NCBI RefSeq assembly: GCF_029674545.1
Contig: NZ_CP121354.1
Location: 5,465,001 to 5,529,000 of the forward strand
Direction: 5' to 3'
DNA from: Mesorhizobium sp. WSM4904
GTDB taxonomy: Bacteria; Pseudomonadota; Alphaproteobacteria; Rhizobiales; Rhizobiaceae
Length of the DNA stretch: 64,000 nucleotides
Shown: positions 17,126 to 26,207 of the stretch, one piece after another
How positions within the stretch are numbered: the stretch's first letter is position 1
Layout: each line of letters begins with the position of its first letter
The notes under the pieces: model-generated
Told to the model about the DNA's origin: nothing
The model's database searches: none
Seen by the model: only the letters and a program-made list of their open reading frames with translations
Program-made: the position numbers and the translations under genes

Positions 17126-17878
17126 CTATTCGCCGGCGATCGGCTTCATCGCCGCCTGATGCCGGCGCAGCGCGGCGAGGAAGCCGGCGCGGGCGTCGGG
17201 CGGCTCGATGCCGCGCGGCTCATAGACATGGCGGGTGAAGAAGAAGCCGGTCAGCCGGAAGGCGTCCTCCAGCGCCGCCTGATCGGCGCGCAGGCCGGAG
17301 CCGCGCTGGAGGAAGGCAGGCAGCACCAGCATCTTGTCACGCCAGGGCTCGCCGGCGGCGCGCGAAACCGCGCGCCCGGATTTCGGCGAGACATAGGCGA
17401 GGTCCTGCCTCGAACCGGTCGCGGCGCATTGGCTGAGGTCGAGGCCAAAGCCGAGCTCGTCCAGAATGAGCAGCTCGAAACGCGCCACCAGCTCGCCCGC
17501 GGCATCAGCATCGTCGAGATGGGAGATCATTACCGCCAGCGCCTCGTAGAGCCCACCATGGGCGTCGCGCTCGGGCAGAAGCCTGAGATGCGCGGCCATG
17601 GTCTGCAGGCCGTAGACGGCGACCGCGCTGTCCATCAGCCGGGCGGCGTTCATCTCGATCGCCTCGGCCTGGAAGATGCCCAGATGCTCGTCGAGCCGCG
17701 CCCGCCATAGAAGATCGACGCGGTTGCCGGGCTGCAGCACCGGCTGCTGCTTGCGCGAGCGGCCGCCGCGCACGAGACCGAGATGGCGGCCGTGCGCGCG
17801 CGTCATCACCTCGAGGATGGCGCTGGTTTCGCCATGCTTGCGGGTGCCGAGAATGATTCCCTCATCGCGCCATTCCAT
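17126..17878 (-). CDS. recO: DNA repair protein RecO
   Basis: A 250-aa RecO. The N-terminal OB fold ([20 protein letters not shown], then [18 protein letters not shown]) is followed by the helical domain containing [20 protein letters not shown]. RecO helps load RecA onto SSB-coated gaps. In many rhizobia recO directly follows era; here about 4.6 kb (APH-like kinase, GNAT toxin module, MscS channel) lies between them. Length is normal and the start is clear. Confidence 0.95.
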   Translation of the reverse strand: MEWRDEGIILGTRKHGETSAILEVMTRAHGRHLGLVRGGRSRKQQPVLQPGNRVDLLWRARLDEHLGIFQAEAIEMNAARLMDSAVAVYGLQTMAAHLRLLPERDAHGGLYEALAVMISHLDDADAAGELVARFELLILDELGFGLDLSQCAATGSRQDLAYVSPKSGRAVSRAAGEPWRDKMLVLPAFLQRGSGLRADQAALEDAFRLTGFFFTRHVYEPRGIEPPDARAGFLAALRRHQAAMKPIAGE

Positions 17879-18242
17879 GGCCCGAGCTTTTCACCCGTTG
17901 GACGGTGAAATCAAGATTTGCCTGTGTCGTAACTGACACGGAGAAACCAACCAGCGAGCGAACCGAGCGCTTCAACATGAGACGGTTCGCGCGTCGATGA
18001 CGCTGTCTTTGGCCAACCAGGCAACGATCGGCGGCAAAGTTCGTTATGGCACCCAGAGTGCGTCGCCAAGGAGGGACGAAAAGCTTGCCGCACTCAACGA
18101 AGGTACCAACTTCCACCCCAGTTGGTTCGCCCTAGATGAACTGCACCAATGCGAAGATGCGGCTGCCTGCGATCTTGCAAGAATGTCCGAGCCGGCGCCG
18201 GCAGCGCGCACCCCGATCGATAGTTTTCCGCCTGGCCCAGCA
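17879..18242. other. Intergenic region between recO and the MscS channel
   Basis: About 364 bases with no convincing gene. The MscS frame is open back to 17997, but its signal peptide places the start at 18243. A short inverted motif TGTC-GTAACT-GACA lies near 17925. Divergent promoters for recO and the channel are expected here; I see no clear boxes. Confidence 0.5.
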
Positions 18243-20564
18243 ATGCGAACTCTAATTTCTTTGTTGTTGTTTCTACTGCTCTGCGGGGCACCAAGCTTCG
18301 CCCAGCCGGCCGCACAAGGGGGCGCCAAGCCCGGCGAGCCGAACGCCGATGTCCAAGCGCTCATTACCATACTGGAGAACGACCAGGCGCGGCACCGCCT
18401 GATCGACAAGCTGCGCGCCGCGGCCGCGGAGGGCAACCAGCCGGCGACCGAGACAGCGCCTGAAGCGACGATCGCCCAGGAGGTCGCCGCGTATACGAGG
18501 GACGCGGCAGAGAGCGCCTCCGGCCTGATCAAGACGACCGCCGCCCTCGTCGAGAGAATTGCCGGCATCTTTTCCGGAGGCGTTTCGATCGACGTGCGGA
18601 GCCTTTGGAACGCCGTCCGCAACAGCGCCCTTGTCGTGGTCCTCACCTTCGCCGTCTACATCGCATTGCGGTTCGCCTTTGGACGGTTCCAGCGCACATT
18701 CGCCAATGCGGCGACACGCGGAGGCAGGTTCGAGCGGTTCGGCTTCATCGGGTTGTCCGCGCTGGCCGACGCGCTCACCGTGCTCGCGGCCTGGGCAATC
18801 GGTTCGGTGTCTTCGCTCTCTGCATTCGTTATCGACCAGGCGGGCCAGGCGGAGATGAACCGTGCGCTGTTCCTGAACGCCTTCCTTGTCATCGAGTTCA
18901 TCAAGGTCCTTGCGCGCACGCTGCTTGCCCCGAGATGGCCCGCGCTGCGGATCTGGGCATTGGGCGATACAACGGCGGCATACTGGTATTTCTGGCTGAG
19001 CCGCTTCGTCAGCGTGGTCGGCTACACGATGTTCTTCCTCGCGCCGATCGTTGCGGTCAACGTCTCGGAAGACGCCGCGCAAGTGGTCCGCGTGGTCGTG
19101 ATGTTTGCCGCGCTGGTGCTTGCCCTGATCGTCATCCTGCAGAATCGCGATCAGGTACGGCGATGGCTGCTGCGCCGCAGCGAGACCCGCCGAACCGACA
19201 TTCTGGGCAGGTTCCTGGCCGGTCTCGCCAGACTTTGGCACGTCGTGGTGATCGGATACCTGATTCTCGTCTTCGTTCTTTGGCTCGCGGCTCCCGCGAT
19301 GGCCCTGCCGTTCGTCCTCGCGGCTACCATCCAATCGATCGTCGCGGTGGCCATAGGCGTGCTGCTGACAGGCATCATCGCGCGGGTCGCCGGAGCGGGG
19401 ATAAACCTGCCCGCCGAAGTCAGCGAGCGCCTTCCGCTGCTCGAGCGGCGCCTCAATGCCTTCGTTCCCAATGTGCTCAGGGCGGTTCGCATCCTGGTCG
19501 CCGCGGTTGTGTTGCTGGTCATCGCCCAATTCTGGCGAGCGGCAGACGTCGTCGGATGGCTGTCGAGCGAGGTCGGCCAGCGCTTCGCCGTTTCAATCGT
19601 TTCCGCAATCCTGATAATGCTGGTCGGCGGCCTGATCTATCTCGCCGTCCAATCGTGGGTGGAATATCGCCTCAATCCGAATTACGGCCATGTCCCCTCC
19701 CCGCGGGAACGGACGCTTCTCTCCCTGTTCCGCAACGCCTTCGTGGTCGCGCTGGGCGTCCTCATCGTCATGCTGGTGCTGTCCGAGTTTGGCGTAAATA
19801 TCGGCCCACTGCTTGCCGGCGCCGGCGTCGTCGGCCTGGCGGTCGGCTTCGGCGCGCAAAAGCTCGTACAGGACATCATCACTGGCGCCTTCATACAGTT
19901 CGAGAACGCGATGAATGAAGGCGATGTGGTAACCGCAGGCGGGGTTACCGGTACCGTCGAGCGACTGACAATCCGTTCCGTGTCGTTGCGTACTATCGAC
20001 GGCGCCTATCATCTCATCCCGTTCTCTTCCGTCGACGCCGTGACGAACTTCATGAAGAACTTCAGCTATCACGTCGCGTCGATCGGCGTGGACTACGGAG
20101 CGAGCATTCCCGAGGTGAAGCAGGCGATGCACGAGGCCTTCGACAAACTGAAGGAGGCCGGGTTCGCGGGCGACATCATCGGCGACCTCGAGATGCATGG
20201 CGTGACCGAATTCGCGGACTCCGCCATTCTGGTTCGGGCCCGCATCAAGACCAAACCCGGAAAGCATTTTGCCCTGGGTCGCGCCTATAACGAGATCATC
20301 AAGGAGGTCTTCGAGCAGCGCGGCATCGAGATACCTTTCCCTCATGTGACGTTCTACATGGGCGGCGAAGACAAGGCGGGCAAGTCACCGCCGCCGCGCA
20401 TCAAGCGGCCCGGGCCAAAGCCGACGACGGAAAGGCCCAAGCGCAGCGCGGCGACAAACGCTGCATTGGCCGAGTCGCCCAAACGCGGGCGCAAGACCAA
20501 GGTCACCCAGGACGGTCCGTCCGATGAAGGGCACGATGCGCCCGACCAGACCGAGATTTCCTAG
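18243..20564 (+). CDS. Large MscS-family mechanosensitive channel
   Basis: A 773-aa protein with a cleavable signal peptide (MRTLISLLLFLLLCGAPSFA). It has a periplasmic stretch (about 21-125), around ten membrane helices, then the MscS core in which LLAGAGVVGLAVGFGAQKLV forms the pore helix, followed by the cytoplasmic beta domain (FIQFENAMNEGDVVTAGGVT, GTVERLTIRSVSLRTIDG). It ends in a basic Pro/Lys/Arg-rich tail of about 75 residues. It resembles E. coli YbiO-size channels that release solutes on hypo-osmotic shock. ATG 18243 was chosen for the signal peptide. It sits in the segment that separates recO from era. Confidence 0.9.
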   Translation: MRTLISLLLFLLLCGAPSFAQPAAQGGAKPGEPNADVQALITILENDQARHRLIDKLRAAAAEGNQPATETAPEATIAQEVAAYTRDAAESASGLIKTTAALVERIAGIFSGGVSIDVRSLWNAVRNSALVVVLTFAVYIALRFAFGRFQRTFANAATRGGRFERFGFIGLSALADALTVLAAWAIGSVSSLSAFVIDQAGQAEMNRALFLNAFLVIEFIKVLARTLLAPRWPALRIWALGDTTAAYWYFWLSRFVSVVGYTMFFLAPIVAVNVSEDAAQVVRVVVMFAALVLALIVILQNRDQVRRWLLRRSETRRTDILGRFLAGLARLWHVVVIGYLILVFVLWLAAPAMALPFVLAATIQSIVAVAIGVLLTGIIARVAGAGINLPAEVSERLPLLERRLNAFVPNVLRAVRILVAAVVLLVIAQFWRAADVVGWLSSEVGQRFAVSIVSAILIMLVGGLIYLAVQSWVEYRLNPNYGHVPSPRERTLLSLFRNAFVVALGVLIVMLVLSEFGVNIGPLLAGAGVVGLAVGFGAQKLVQDIITGAFIQFENAMNEGDVVTAGGVTGTVERLTIRSVSLRTIDGAYHLIPFSSVDAVTNFMKNFSYHVASIGVDYGASIPEVKQAMHEAFDKLKEAGFAGDIIGDLEMHGVTEFADSAILVRARIKTKPGKHFALGRAYNEIIKEVFEQRGIEIPFPHVTFYMGGEDKAGKSPPPRIKRPGPKPTTERPKRSAATNAALAESPKRGRKTKVTQDGPSDEGHDAPDQTEIS

Positions 20565-20686
20565 GCGATCCTGGCCCGAAAGGTTGAGATTTCCCCAGCA
20601 ACCCGGAAGCGGGCCACTCGCCAACTAACCGCCCCTTCGGCGTGATCGAGCGCTTTTCATACCGCTCTTGCTCGCAGCTTGTACGT

Positions 20687-20704
20687 ATAGCGTATGTACG
20701 CTAT
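20687..20704. promoter_or_regulatory. Operator-like palindrome upstream of the TacAT-like module
   Basis: Arms ATAGCGTA and TACGCTAT are separated by TG, 21 bases before the antitoxin start. A related GTACGTATAG half precedes it. The position suits autorepression by the antitoxin-toxin complex. Confidence 0.65.
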
Positions 20705-20725
20705 GTTACCCATGAGGGAGACATC

Positions 20726-21004
20726 ATGTCCAAGCCAGCCAGCGACAGAACCGAACGCTTCAATATCCGCATACGGCCCGCGCAGAAGGCTATGATCGCC
20801 CGCGCGGCGGCGCTGTCGCACAAGGACATGACCGACTTCATCCTCGACAAGGTGCTTCCTGAGGCGGAAGCCGTCATCAAGGCGATCGAAAAGACCGAAG
20901 TCTCGGAGCGCGACTTCAAACGCATCCTCGAACTGCTCGAGCATCCACCGAAGCCAAATGCGAAATTGCGGGCCGCCATTGCAGCTCTTCCCGATACGAT
21001 ATGA
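20726..21004 (+). CDS. DUF1778 (TacA-like) antitoxin
   Basis: A 92-aa ribbon-helix-helix antitoxin. The segment RTERFNIRIRPAQKAMIARA, followed by AALSHKDMTDFILDK, is the DUF1778 DNA-binding region; the C-terminal half (SERDFKRILELLEHPPKPN) is the usual toxin-binding tail. GAGGGAG lies 5 bases before the chosen ATG. The stop overlaps the GNAT toxin start by four bases. It should repress its own operon at the palindrome just upstream and block the acetyltransferase. Confidence 0.9.
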   Translation: MSKPASDRTERFNIRIRPAQKAMIARAAALSHKDMTDFILDKVLPEAEAVIKAIEKTEVSERDFKRILELLEHPPKPNAKLRAAIAALPDTI

Positions 21005-21528
21005 CACTGCCGCGATGGCGCGAGGAGCCGATCTCGAAATCGCATGATCGCGCGTCCTTCGATTGCGGCGACGAACAGATGAACGATTTTCTGCGGCGCT
21101 TCGCCAGGCAGAGCCATGAACAGAATGCCTCGAAGACATTTTGCGCCGTCGACAACGCGAACCCGGACCGCGTTCTTGGCTTCTATACGATCGCACCCTC
21201 CGCCGTTGCTCATGAGCAAGTGCCTGCGGCCCTGACGAAAGGGCTGGCCCGACATGAAGTATCCGGATTCAAGCTTGCCCGCCTGGCGACCGATCTCTCG
21301 GTGGCCGGGCAAGGGCTTGGCGGTCAGCTTCTCGCTGCGGCGGCCTTGCGCTGCCTGCGTGTCGCCGGCGAAGGTGGAGGTCTCCTGTTCATCATCGATG
21401 CCAAGAGCGAGCGCGCCGCGAACTGGTACCGTGGATATGGTGCCGAGCCGCTGTCGGGAAAACCGCTGACTCTCGTGATGCCGCTGGCGACGTTCGCTGC
21501 CGATCTCAGGGCTAAAGACCTGTTATAA
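21001..21528 (+). CDS. GNAT-family toxin (TacT-like)
   Basis: A 175-aa GNAT acetyltransferase of the type that acetylates aminoacyl-tRNA. Typical features are DRASFDCGDEQMNDFLRRFA near the N terminus, the acetyl-CoA loop VAGQGLGGQLL and the tyrosine-containing NWYRGYGAEPL near the end. It overlaps the DUF1778 antitoxin by ATGA, as in known TacAT and AtaRT modules. All expected motifs are present, so it is probably active. Which tRNA it hits cannot be read. The module lies in the segment between era and recO. Confidence 0.9.
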   Translation: MTLPRWREEPISKSHDRASFDCGDEQMNDFLRRFARQSHEQNASKTFCAVDNANPDRVLGFYTIAPSAVAHEQVPAALTKGLARHEVSGFKLARLATDLSVAGQGLGGQLLAAAALRCLRVAGEGGGLLFIIDAKSERAANWYRGYGAEPLSGKPLTLVMPLATFAADLRAKDLL

Positions 21529-21534
21529 TCCGCG

Positions 21535-22428
21535 TCACGCCCAGCGTTCGTGATCGGCGAGCACCTCGTCGATTACCCGGCGCTGCCTTTCGGCCTCGGC
21601 TTGGTTGGCGTCGTGTCCGGCAGCGGTGATCAGGGCCTTCCACAACGTCCAACCTCGGCCGCGCGCCCATGTCGCCCGATCGACGGCGATGCGGGTGCGG
21701 AAGGCCTCCCGGCTTTCACCCTCGAAGAACGTCCAGGCGATGGCCAGGTCACAAGACGGGTCGCCGACGCCGGATGTACCGAAGTCGATGACGGCGCTCA
21801 GGCGGCCGTCTTCGACCAAGAGATTGCCCGAGGCGACGTCGCCGTGGAACCAGACGGGCGAACCGTGCCAGGTGGCGGCAAGGGCGGCTTCCCAGACGGT
21901 GGTGGCGACCTGGGTATCGATCTCGCCTTCGAGCGCGGCGATGGCCTGCCTCGTCTCCCCGTCATAGACCGTCAGCGGTCCGCCGCGATAAAAATTGTGC
22001 CGGCCCGGCGCCGGGCCGCCCGCCGGATCGATCCGTTTCAGGGCGACGAGGAAATCGGCGAGCGTCACCGCGAACGCGCGAAGATCGCCGATGCGCGCGG
22101 TCCTTGCCGTCTCGCCCTCGATCCAGCGATAGACGGACCAGTGCCAGGGATAGCCCGCCGCCGGCTCGCCCATGGCCAGCGGCGCGGGGATCGGCAGCGG
22201 CAGATGCGGCGCGAGCCTTGGCAGCCAGCTATGCTCCTTCTCGACCTGCAGCGAATAGGGAGCCGCGCTTGGCAGCCTGACCGTCATCTCGTCGCCGAGA
22301 TGGAAGGTGCGGTTGTCCCAGCCGTCGAAGGCGACGGGCCTCACGGGCAGATGGCGCCATTCAGGAAACTGCGTCCCGACCAGGCGGCGCACGAGATCGG
22401 TGTCGATATCTAAATTAGGGTTGTGCAT
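21535..22428 (-). CDS. Aminoglycoside-phosphotransferase-family kinase
   Basis: A 297-aa APH/choline-kinase-fold protein. The catalytic loop FHGDVASGNLL gives D197 and N202, and VIDFGTSGVGDPSCDLA gives metal-binding D215. GWDNRTFHLGDEMTVRLPS is the nucleotide-binding N-lobe. It resembles chromosomal APH(3'')-like proteins of soil bacteria; the natural substrate is unknown and drug resistance should not be assumed. It faces the GNAT toxin gene tail to tail, 6 bases apart. Its upstream side is a palindromic repeat. Confidence 0.88.
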   Translation of the reverse strand: MHNPNLDIDTDLVRRLVGTQFPEWRHLPVRPVAFDGWDNRTFHLGDEMTVRLPSAAPYSLQVEKEHSWLPRLAPHLPLPIPAPLAMGEPAAGYPWHWSVYRWIEGETARTARIGDLRAFAVTLADFLVALKRIDPAGGPAPGRHNFYRGGPLTVYDGETRQAIAALEGEIDTQVATTVWEAALAATWHGSPVWFHGDVASGNLLVEDGRLSAVIDFGTSGVGDPSCDLAIAWTFFEGESREAFRTRIAVDRATWARGRGWTLWKALITAAGHDANQAEAERQRRVIDEVLADHERWA

Positions 22429-22531
22429 GCCGTTGCCCCAGATCGACGGACGGCATTCCTAGCCGACATGCATGTTTGTGCTATGCATGTCGTTGTCCCA
22501 AAACCGCTTGGCACTTTTGGGCGACATGCAT
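22429..22531. repeat. Nested palindromes, family D intergenic repeat
   Basis: Three structures are stacked. ATGCCGT..ACGGCAT spans about 22429-22457. CGACATGCAT (22464-22473) pairs with ATGCATGTCG (22483-22492). The 50-base element at 22482-22531 begins TATGCATGTCGTTGTCCCAA and ends CACTTTTGGGCGACATGCA, pairing CCCAAAA with TTTTGGG. Shorter relatives occur at 34262-34292 and 58411-58460. Confidence 0.8.
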
Positions 22532-23451
22532 CAATGGGGAAACTCCAGCCCCATCTCGCGATATCGCTCTGGGTCGTCGCCCCAGTTCTCGCGCACCTTC
22601 ACGAACAGGAAGAGGTGCACCTTCTGCTCGAGGATCTCGGCGATCTCGGCGCGCGCGGCCTGGCCGATGGCGCGGATCGTCTCGCCCTTGTGGCCGAGCA
22701 CGATCTTCTTCTGGCTGTCGCGCTCGACATAGATGACCTGCTCGATGCGCACCGAGCCGTCCTTCTTCTCTTCCCATTTCTCGGTCTCGATATGCGAGGA
22801 ATAGGGAAGTTCCTGATGCAGCCTCAGATAGAGTTTTTCGCGGGTGATCTCGGCCGCTAGCTGGCGCATCGGAAGGTCGGAGATCTGGTCCTCCGGATAA
22901 TACCAAGGCCCGGCAGGCAGCGTCTCGGCGAGATAGTCGAGCAGATCCTTGCAGCCGGAGCCGGTAAGCGCCGAGACCATGAAGGTGCGCTTGAACGGCA
23001 CTCGTTCGTTCGCTGCCGCGGCGAGGGCCAGAAGCGTCTCCGGCTTGACCCGGTCGACCTTGTTGAGGACAAGCAGCATCGGCTGCTGGACGTGCTTCAG
23101 CCGGTCAAGGATGGCGTCGGCATCGCCCTTGATGCCGCGCTCGGCGTCGACGAGGAGCACCACGACATCGGCATCCTTGGCGCCGCCCCAGGCGGTCGTC
23201 ACCATGGCGGTGTCCAGCCGGCGCTTAGGCTTGAAGATGCCGGGCGTGTCGACGAAGACGATCTGCGCGTTGTCATGCGTGGCGATGCCGCGCACGATCG
23301 CGCGCGTGGTCTGCACCTTGTGGGTGACGATCGAAACCTTGGCGCCGACCAGTTGATTGACCAGCGTCGACTTGCCGGCATTGGGCGCGCCGATCAGCGC
23401 GACGAAGCCGGAGCGGGTAGCAGCGACCTCAGGGCTCTCGACTTCCGTCAT
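22531..23451 (-). CDS. era: GTPase Era
   Basis: A 306-aa Era GTPase. G1 is GAPNAGKST (21-29), G3 is DTPG and G4 is NKVD; the C-terminal KH domain (IVLGHKGETIRAIGQAARAE) binds the 3' end of 16S rRNA during 30S assembly. The start ATG 23451 overlaps the rnc stop by four bases, so the two are coupled. The frame is open upstream but overlaps rnc and does not look like Era. Confidence 0.97.
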   Translation of the reverse strand: MTEVESPEVAATRSGFVALIGAPNAGKSTLVNQLVGAKVSIVTHKVQTTRAIVRGIATHDNAQIVFVDTPGIFKPKRRLDTAMVTTAWGGAKDADVVVLLVDAERGIKGDADAILDRLKHVQQPMLLVLNKVDRVKPETLLALAAAANERVPFKRTFMVSALTGSGCKDLLDYLAETLPAGPWYYPEDQISDLPMRQLAAEITREKLYLRLHQELPYSSHIETEKWEEKKDGSVRIEQVIYVERDSQKKIVLGHKGETIRAIGQAARAEIAEILEQKVHLFLFVKVRENWGDDPERYREMGLEFPH

Positions 23452-24164
23452 GCCGCGCTCCATACGCCTTCGCGCAGCAGCAGCACCGCCGCAGCGGCCT
23501 GTTCGGCCTCGCGCTTGGAGCGGCCGCTGCCGATCGCCGGAGCAAAGGAGCCGACCTTGACGCTGACGGTGAACAACGGATCGTGGTCGGGGCCCTCGCG
23601 ACTGTCCACCCGGTATGCCGGGACGGCGCCGGACGCCGCCTGGTGCGCCCATTCCTGCAATTCGGTCTTGGCGTCGCGGCGGGCGGCACCTGTCGCCTGC
23701 GAGCGCGGCTGCCAGTAGCGGTGGATGAAGGCGCGCGCCGCCTCCATCCCGCCGTCGAGATAGAGCACGGCAATCAGCGACTCCAGCGCATCGGCGCGCA
23801 GGTTGGTTCGCTTGCGGCCTTCGAGGTTGCGCACGTCGGAGCCGGCGCGGATCAGCTCCGGCAGGCCGATCTCCTCGGCGATCTCGGAGAGCGCCTCGGC
23901 GTTGACCAGCGCGTTGAGGCGCAGCGACAGCTCGCCCTCGGCGGCCTCGGGAAAGGCCGCCAGCAGCATGTCGGCCACGACGAGGCCGAGAACGCGGTCG
24001 CCCAGGAATTCAAAGCGCTCGTAGTCGACGCCGGCATGGGTCGAGCGGGCGCTGGCATGGGTCAGCGCGCGCTGCAGGCGCTGGCGGTCGGCGAAGGCGT
24101 GGCCGGTGCGCTCGAAAAGCGCTTCGGCGAGGGCATCGGTGGTCAAACGCTTGGTGGCCGCCAT
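23448..24164 (-). CDS. rnc: Ribonuclease III
   Basis: A 238-aa RNase III. The signature ERFEFLGDRVLGL begins at E49, with catalytic E52 and D56; a double-stranded RNA-binding domain covers about 165-235. It cuts structured RNA, including rRNA precursors. It lies 4 bases behind lepB and overlaps era by 4 bases, the usual lepB-rnc-era order. Confidence 0.97.
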   Translation of the reverse strand: MAATKRLTTDALAEALFERTGHAFADRQRLQRALTHASARSTHAGVDYERFEFLGDRVLGLVVADMLLAAFPEAAEGELSLRLNALVNAEALSEIAEEIGLPELIRAGSDVRNLEGRKRTNLRADALESLIAVLYLDGGMEAARAFIHRYWQPRSQATGAARRDAKTELQEWAHQAASGAVPAYRVDSREGPDHDPLFTVSVKVGSFAPAIGSGRSKREAEQAAAAVLLLREGVWSAA

Positions 24165-24168
24165 GACC

Positions 24169-24918
24169 TTAGTGGACGAGATGGAACAGGCGTCCGGCGC
24201 GCATCAGCGACGGCCACTTCCAGATTTCCAACGGGCTTGCGCCATCGGCGATCGAGAAGAAGATGACGTTGGCGCGGCCGACAAGATTCTCGGCCGGCAC
24301 GAAGCCGACGGTAAAGCGACTATCGGAGGAATTGTCGCGGTTGTCGCCCATCATGAAATAGTGACCCGGCGGCACGTCGAACTCGCGCGTGTTGTCGCCG
24401 ATCGAATTGGGCGTCAGGTCGAGCGTGTCATAGGTGACGCCATTGGGCAGCGTCTCGCGATAGACGTCGACGGGACGGTCGACCTCGGTGATGTCGGGAT
24501 TGTCGATCTGGCCGACCTTTTCACGCGGCACGGCGGTGCCGTTGATGAAGAGCTGGCCGTCCTTGACCTGGATCTTGTCGCCAGGCAGGCCAACGACGCG
24601 CTTGATGTAGTCGACGGACGGATCCGGCGGGAACTTGAACACCACCACGTCGCCGCGCTTGGGCTCGGAGCCCCAGATACGGCCGGAGAACAGGTTCGGG
24701 CCGAAAGGCAGCGAATAGCGCGAATAGCCATAGGCCCATTTGGTGACGAAGAGATAGTCGCCTTCGAGCAGCGTCGGCCGCATCGAACCGGACGGGATGG
24801 AGAAGGGCTGGAACAGCAGCGTGCGGATCACGAGCGCGAGCAGCAGAGCCTGGATGATGACGGAAAAGGTTTCACCAAGCCCGCCGGATTTCTTCTGCGA
24901 TTTTTCAGCCACGCTCAT
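24169..24918 (-). CDS. lepB: Signal peptidase I
   Basis: A 249-aa type I signal peptidase. One membrane helix (about 14-36) is followed by the catalytic serine S45 in IPSGSMRPTL and the general base K106 in DYIKRVVGLPGD; GHYFMMGDNRDNSSDSR is the conserved box E. It removes signal peptides from exported proteins on the periplasmic face. The start ATG 24918 is preceded by GAGG. The order acpS-lepB-rnc-era is conserved. Confidence 0.97.
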   Translation of the reverse strand: MSVAEKSQKKSGGLGETFSVIIQALLLALVIRTLLFQPFSIPSGSMRPTLLEGDYLFVTKWAYGYSRYSLPFGPNLFSGRIWGSEPKRGDVVVFKFPPDPSVDYIKRVVGLPGDKIQVKDGQLFINGTAVPREKVGQIDNPDITEVDRPVDVYRETLPNGVTYDTLDLTPNSIGDNTREFDVPPGHYFMMGDNRDNSSDSRFTVGFVPAENLVGRANVIFFSIADGASPLEIWKWPSLMRAGRLFHLVH

Positions 24919-24998
24919 GTCGTCCTCGATTGTGCGTTGGTTGGTATAGAGTCTCGGCGGGCGCTGGGCAACGTCATGCCGCCCGTGGTCAGATGGAA

Positions 24999-25412
24999 TC
25001 AATGTGGCGCTTGTTCGACGGGCACCGCCTCGATGATCACAAAGGCTTGAGCAAGCGGGAAATCGTCGGTGATGGTGAGGTGTATCAGCGCGCGATGGCC
25101 CTTGGGCAGGATTTTTTCCAGCCTGGCGGCAGCACCGCCGGTGAGCGCCATGGTCGGCGCGCCGCTGGGCAGGTTGACTACACCCATGTCGCGCCAGAAC
25201 ACGCCCTCGGCCATGCCGGTGCCCAATGCCTTGGCGCAAGCCTCCTTGGCGGCAAAGCGCTTGGCGTAGGAGGCGGCGCGAGCCGCGCGCTTTTCCGACT
25301 TGGCCTGCTCGACCTCGGTGTAGATGCGCTGGACGAAGCGCCGGCCATGCCGCTCCAGCGACTTCTCGATGCGTCTGATGTCGATCAGGTCGCTGCCGAT
25401 GCCGATGATCAT
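24999..25412 (-). CDS. acpS: Holo-acyl-carrier-protein synthase
   Basis: A 137-aa 4'-phosphopantetheinyl transferase of the AcpS type. It moves phosphopantetheine from CoA to acyl carrier protein. Mg2+-binding D8 (GIGSDLIDI) and E57 ([13 protein letters not shown]) are present. Its start overlaps the DUF2062 stop by four bases, and lepB follows after 80 bases. Confidence 0.96.
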   Translation of the reverse strand: MIIGIGSDLIDIRRIEKSLERHGRRFVQRIYTEVEQAKSEKRAARAASYAKRFAAKEACAKALGTGMAEGVFWRDMGVVNLPSGAPTMALTGGAAARLEKILPKGHRALIHLTITDDFPLAQAFVIIEAVPVEQAPH

Positions 25413-25996
25413 TCCGCGGGCACTTCCCGTCCGCCGGCGCGCTTGGCCTTCTCGGCTCGCTCGGCCATGCGTTTCTTCCGCTGCTCACGAAACACGGTCA
25501 TGCCCCAGCGCGTGACGCCGTAGAAGACAAGCCCAAAGATCAGCCCGAGCGGCACGGCGCCGATCAGCATCGGCTCAAGCACCGGATGCCACAGCTTGCC
25601 GAAGGAAAGCGTGTGCATCATTTCGCCGAGATGCTCGGGCGGCCCGTGTTTGGGCAAGCGCTCATGCAGGATGAGCTTGCCGGTCTCCCATGACGCGCCC
25701 CAGAGCAGAGGGAAGGTCAGCGGATTGCCGAAGAACACGGCGCCCAGCGCGGCGGCCACCAGATTGCCGGCGATCACCCAGCAGAGCACGGCGGCGATGA
25801 CGAAGTGGAAGCCAAGCGGGAAGAAGGAGGCGAAAACGCCCGCCGCGACGCCGGCCGCGACGGAATGAGGCGTCGCCTTCAGCCGCAGGATGCGCTTGGA
25901 GAAATACTGCACAGAGCGCGAGAACGAACGGCGCGGCCAAAGGTAAGTACGCACCCGCTCCAGGAGGCCATCAGGCTCTCGGCGTCGAAAAAGCAC
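25409..25996 (-). CDS. DUF2062 membrane protein
   Basis: A 195-aa membrane protein of the DUF2062 family. A basic N terminus ([20 protein letters not shown]) precedes hydrophobic hairpins around 47-92 ([36 protein letters not shown]) and 145-170, and the C terminus is highly charged. Function unknown. In rhizobia it commonly precedes acpS; here it overlaps acpS by four bases, so it is translated with it. Confidence 0.88.
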   Translation of the reverse strand: MLFRRREPDGLLERVRTYLWPRRSFSRSVQYFSKRILRLKATPHSVAAGVAAGVFASFFPLGFHFVIAAVLCWVIAGNLVAAALGAVFFGNPLTFPLLWGASWETGKLILHERLPKHGPPEHLGEMMHTLSFGKLWHPVLEPMLIGAVPLGLIFGLVFYGVTRWGMTVFREQRKKRMAERAEKAKRAGGREVPAE

Positions 25997-26207
25997 TCTG
26001 TTTCAGTTCCCGGTCCAACACACGCTCCCCTGCCACCCCGGGTCGCGACGACATATCTTGCGCTTCGAGGGCGCAGGAAGGCAACAAAACTTTGATATAG
26101 CGACGGGCAGGCCACGGAACAACGAGGGCACCCGCGATGGTCTGCCGCAGGCTGTAACAAGAGCGCCATTCTGGCGAAACTGAGGAAGAACCGGGGAAAC
26201 GAAGCCG

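Noticed and set aside
18273..19529. 418-codon minus-strand frame opposite the MscS channel
   Set aside because: It is rich in Asp, Arg, His and Gln with no domain; the plus strand encodes signal peptide, helices and MscS core.
21535..22428. Calling the APH-like kinase an antibiotic-resistance gene
   Set aside because: Motifs show only the kinase fold; chromosomal homologues in soil bacteria often have other substrates.
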